From Homarus americanus (Eukaryota > Arthropoda > Malacostraca > Decapoda > Nephropidae): DNA of 64,000 nucleotides. Within the stretch, counting starts at the first letter, position 1. Every line of letters starts with the position of its first letter. The DNA is taken from contig NW_024735226.1 in NCBI RefSeq assembly GCF_018991925.1, forward strand, positions 21,759 through 85,758, given 5' to 3'. Below the pieces are notes generated by a model. The model saw nothing but the letters and a program-made list of their open reading frames with translations. It was not told the origin of the DNA and did not search any database. Below are positions 61,673-64,000 of this stretch, in pieces. The translations under genes and the position numbers were made by a program.

Positions 61673-62270
61673 TGCCGCCGTTAATCGCCCGTAAGGCGAT
61701 TGCCGCCACTCATTCTTATCGCCCCCTTGCGCGTTAATCGCCCGTAAGGCGTGCGCCACTCATCTTATCGCCCCCTTGCCGCCGTTAATCGCCCGTAAGC
61801 GTTGCCGCCTCATTCTTATCGCCCCTGCCGCCGTTAATCGCCCGTAAGGCGATTGCCGCCACTCATTCTTATCGCCCCCTCCGCCGTTAATCGCCCGTAG
61901 GCGATTGCCGCCTCTCATTCTTATCGCCCCCTGCCGCCGTTAATCGCCCGTAAGGCGATTGCCGCCACTCATTCTTATCGCCCCCTGCATTAATCGCCCC
62001 GTAAAGCGATGCCGCCACTCATTCTTATCGCCCCCTGCCGCCGTTAATCGCGTCAAAGCGATTGCCGCCACTCATTCTTATCGCCCCCCTGCCGCGCGTT
62101 AATCGCCCGTAAGGCGATGCCGCCACTAATTCTTATCGCCCCTGCCGCCTTTAATCGCCGGTAAGGCGATGCGCCACTCATTCTTATCGCCCCTGCCGCC
62201 GTTAATCGCCCGTAAGGCGATTGCCGCCACTCATTCTTATCGTCCCCCCTGCAGCCGTTAATCGCCCATA

Positions 62271-63905
62271 AGGCGATTGTCGTCACTCATTTTTATCGCC
62301 CCCTTGCCGCCGTTAATCGCCCGCAAGGCGATAGCCGCCACTCATTCTTATCACCCCCCTGCCGACGTTAATCGCATGTAAGGCGATTGCCACAACGCAT
62401 TCTTTTTGCCCCCCTGCCTCCGATAATCGACCGTAAGGCGATTGCCGCCACTCATTCTTATTGCTCCCCTACAGCCATTAATTGCCCGTAAGGCGATTGC
62501 CGCCACTCATTCTTATCGCCCCCTACCACTGTTAATCGCCCGTAAGGCAATTGCCGCCACTCATTCTTATTGCCCCCTGCCGCCGTTAATCGCCCGTAAC
62601 GCGAATGCCGCCACTTATTATTATCGCCCCCTACCGCCGTTAATTGCCCGTAAGACGAAAGCCGCCACTCATTCTGATCGCCCCCTTGCCGCCGTTAATC
62701 GCCCGTAAGGCCATTGCCGCCACTCATTTTATCGCCCCCCTGCCGCCGTTAATCGCCCGTAAGGCGATTGCCACCACTCATTCTTATCGCCCCCCTGCTG
62801 CTGTTAATCGCCCGTAAGGCGATTGCCGCCAGTCATTCTTATTGCCCCTCCTGCCGCCGTTAATCGCCCGTAACGCGATTGCCGCCACTCATTATTATCG
62901 CCTTCCTGCCGCCGTTAATTGCCCGTAAGGCGAAAGCTGCCACTCATTCCTATCGCCCCCCGTGCCGCCGTTAATCGCCCGTAAGGTGATTGCTGCCACT
63001 CATTCTTATTGCCCCCCTGCCGCCGTTAATCGCCCGTAAGGCGATTGCCACTCATTCCCTATCGCCCCCGTGCCGCCGTTAATCGCCCGTGGGCGAAAGC
63101 TGCCACTCATTCCTATCGCCCCCGTGCCGCCGTTAATCGCCCGTAAGGCGATTGCCGCCACTCATTCTTTTCGCCCCCTTGCCGCCGTTAATCGCCCGTA
63201 AGGCGATTGCCGCCACTCATTCTTATTGCCCCCCTGCTGCCGTTAATAGCCTGTAAGGCGATTGCCACCACTCATTCTTATTGCCCCCCTGCCTCCGTTA
63301 ATCGACCGTAAGGCGATTGCCGCCGCTCATTCTTATTGCCCCTCCTGCCGCCGTTAGTTGCCCATAAGGCGATTGCCGCCACTCATTCTTATCGCCCTCC
63401 AACCGCCGTTAATCGCTCGTAAGGCGATTGCCGCCACTCATTCTTATTGGCCCCGTGCCGCCGTTAATCACCCGTAACGCGATTGCCGACACTCATTCTT
63501 ATTGCCCCCCTGCCGCCGTTAATCGCCCGTAAGGCGATTGCCGCCACTCATTCTTATCGCCCCCCTGCCGCCGTTAATCGCCCGTAAGGCGATTGCCGCC
63601 ACTCATTCTTATCGCCTCCCTGCCGCCGTTAATCGCCCGTAAGGCGTTTGCCGCCACTCATTCTTATGGCCCCCCTGCCGCCGTTAATCGCCCGTAAGGC
63701 GATTGCCGCCACTCATTCTTATGGCCTCCCTGCTGCCGTTAATCGCCCGTAAGGCGATTGCCGCCACTCATTCTTATGGCCTCCCTGCCGCCGTTAATCG
63801 CCCGTAAGGCGATTGCCGCCACTCATTCTTATCGCCCCCCAGCCGCTGTTAATCGCCCGTAAGGCGATTGCTGCCACTCATTCTTATTGCTCTCCTACCG
63901 CCGTT
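62271..63905 (+). repeat. Indel-poor island with regular 55 bp period
   Basis: About 30 units follow one another with almost no insertions or deletions. Equivalent GATTG positions at 63481, 63536, 63591, 63646 and 63701 are exactly 55 bp apart, the extra base being a sixth C or an equivalent. Substitution variants persist (GAAAGC at 62657 and 62932, TAACGCG at 62597 and 62871, GACCG near 63304). The last pairs repeat at 274-275 bp, that is a 5-monomer higher-order unit. The abrupt fall in indel rate against both flanks is the striking feature. Confidence 0.82.
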
Positions 63906-64000
63906 AATTGCCGTGGGTGATTGCTGCCGCTCATTCTTATGCCTTCCTGGCGCCATTTATCACCAGATAGCGATTGCCGCCACTCATTCTTATCGGCCCC
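63906..64000 (+). repeat. Indel-bearing satellite at right window edge
   Basis: Irregular units resume here: TTAATTGCCGTGGGTGATTG, then a GCCGCTC unit, then GCCTTCCTGG with CGCCATTTATCACC (63951-63964) and AGATAGCG. This two-monomer series is the CGAAT marker family and most resembles the copy near 1901-1925. The array continues past the window. Confidence 0.7.

Larger units (their letters stand above)
60431..62270 (+). repeat. Most canonical indel-bearing stretch
   Basis: Long runs of units match the reference at nearly every base (for example 61619-61726 and 61900-62000), with scattered single-base losses such as CCG-to-CG or AAGG-to-AGG. A CGAATGG marker is at 60745. This part is best for deriving a consensus of the 54 bp form. 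Confidence 0.8.
1..64000 (+). repeat. Satellite array, ~54 bp monomer, spans entire window
   Basis: Every line of the window contains the same monomer head to tail, always in the same orientation. Landmarks in order within a unit are TGCCGCCGTTA, then AATCGCC-CGTAA-GGCGATT, then GCCGCCACTCATTCTTATCG, then a run of 4-6 C. Spacing between equivalent points is 54 bp where the C-run is five and 55 bp where it is six (checked at 61619-61726 and 63481-63701), and slightly shorter where units carry small deletions. The array runs off both ends, so its true length is unknown. I see no inverted block, no inserted transposon and no unique sequence. Tandem arrays of this size with nested higher-order periods are typical of eukaryotic centromeric or heterochromatic satellites. 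That chromosomal location is inferred, not seen. The family is not one I recognise. Confidence 0.97.

Noticed and set aside
1..64000. CRISPR array
   Set aside because: There are no unique spacers. The full 54 bp period is repeated sequence, and no cas-like gene is present.
1..64000. Bacterial REP/BIME-type palindromes or cyanobacterial HIP1 (GCGATCGC) sites
   Set aside because: The GGCGATT / AATCGCC palindrome looks superficially similar, but GCGATCGC is not part of the monomer, and a 64 kb gene-free tandem array is not a bacterial arrangement.
1..64000. CENP-B box or telomeric repeat
   Set aside because: The monomer contains no CENP-B box-like TTCG...CGGGA pattern and no TTAGGG, TTTAGGG or TTAGG tandem stretch.
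1..64000. G-quadruplex array on the minus strand
   Set aside because: The G5 run recurs only once per 54 bp, with a GGG and isolated GG runs between. Loops are far longer than in canonical quadruplex motifs.
1..64000. Transposon, retroelement, tRNA or rRNA gene embedded in the array
   Set aside because: No interruption longer than about 60 bp, no target-site duplications, no terminal inverted or long terminal repeats and no RNA-gene landmarks were seen.

Overview
The whole 64 kb window is one uninterrupted tandem-repeat (satellite) array. I find no gene, RNA gene or mobile element in it. The monomer is nominally 54 bp (61% GC, C-rich on the + strand); the cleanest reference copy is 61619-61672. 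About 1,185 full-length units would fill the window, slightly more in practice because many units are 1-4 bp short. No stretch over about 60 bp is free of recognisable monomer sequence, and both window edges lie inside the array. Its length, nested higher-order organisation and CpG-type decay point to eukaryotic heterochromatin (centromeric, pericentromeric or subtelomeric class) in a genome with cytosine methylation. I cannot name the organism and do not recognise the satellite.

Layout. 1-13.9 kb: three related super-blocks, each carrying the same ordered series of variant monomers, roughly 5 kb apart (matching landmarks are 4.9-5.3 kb apart between blocks 2 and 3 or their flanks, 5.5 kb for one pair between blocks 1 and 2). 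13.9-17.6 kb: more canonical units. 17.6-18.7 kb: a return of super-block markers. 18.7-24.6 kb: four copies of a 1.2-2.2 kb module. 20-36 kb and beyond: a three-monomer haplotype (GCCAGT..., ATTATTATCG..., GAAAGCC) recurs. 40-64 kb: a two-monomer marker ending in CGAAT recurs, three times at 4.6-4.9 kb spacing. 44.0-45.1 kb and 47.5-50 kb are the most diverged stretches. 50-62 kb becomes increasingly canonical and includes a 3.4 kb-spaced duplication. 62.27-63.9 kb is almost free of indels, with an exact 55 bp period.

Two kinds of variation are superimposed. Substitutions that define monomer types are shared between distant copies and are mostly CpG-to-TpG or CpG-to-CpA changes, so they look like real evolutionary history. 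Small indels are mostly private to one copy, concentrate in short runs and around a hairpin loop, and nearly vanish in the 1.6 kb island at the right, so many may be long-read consensus errors. The main open reading frames follow from the 54 bp (3 x 18) period, which leaves one frame open on each strand; I do not call any of them as a gene.
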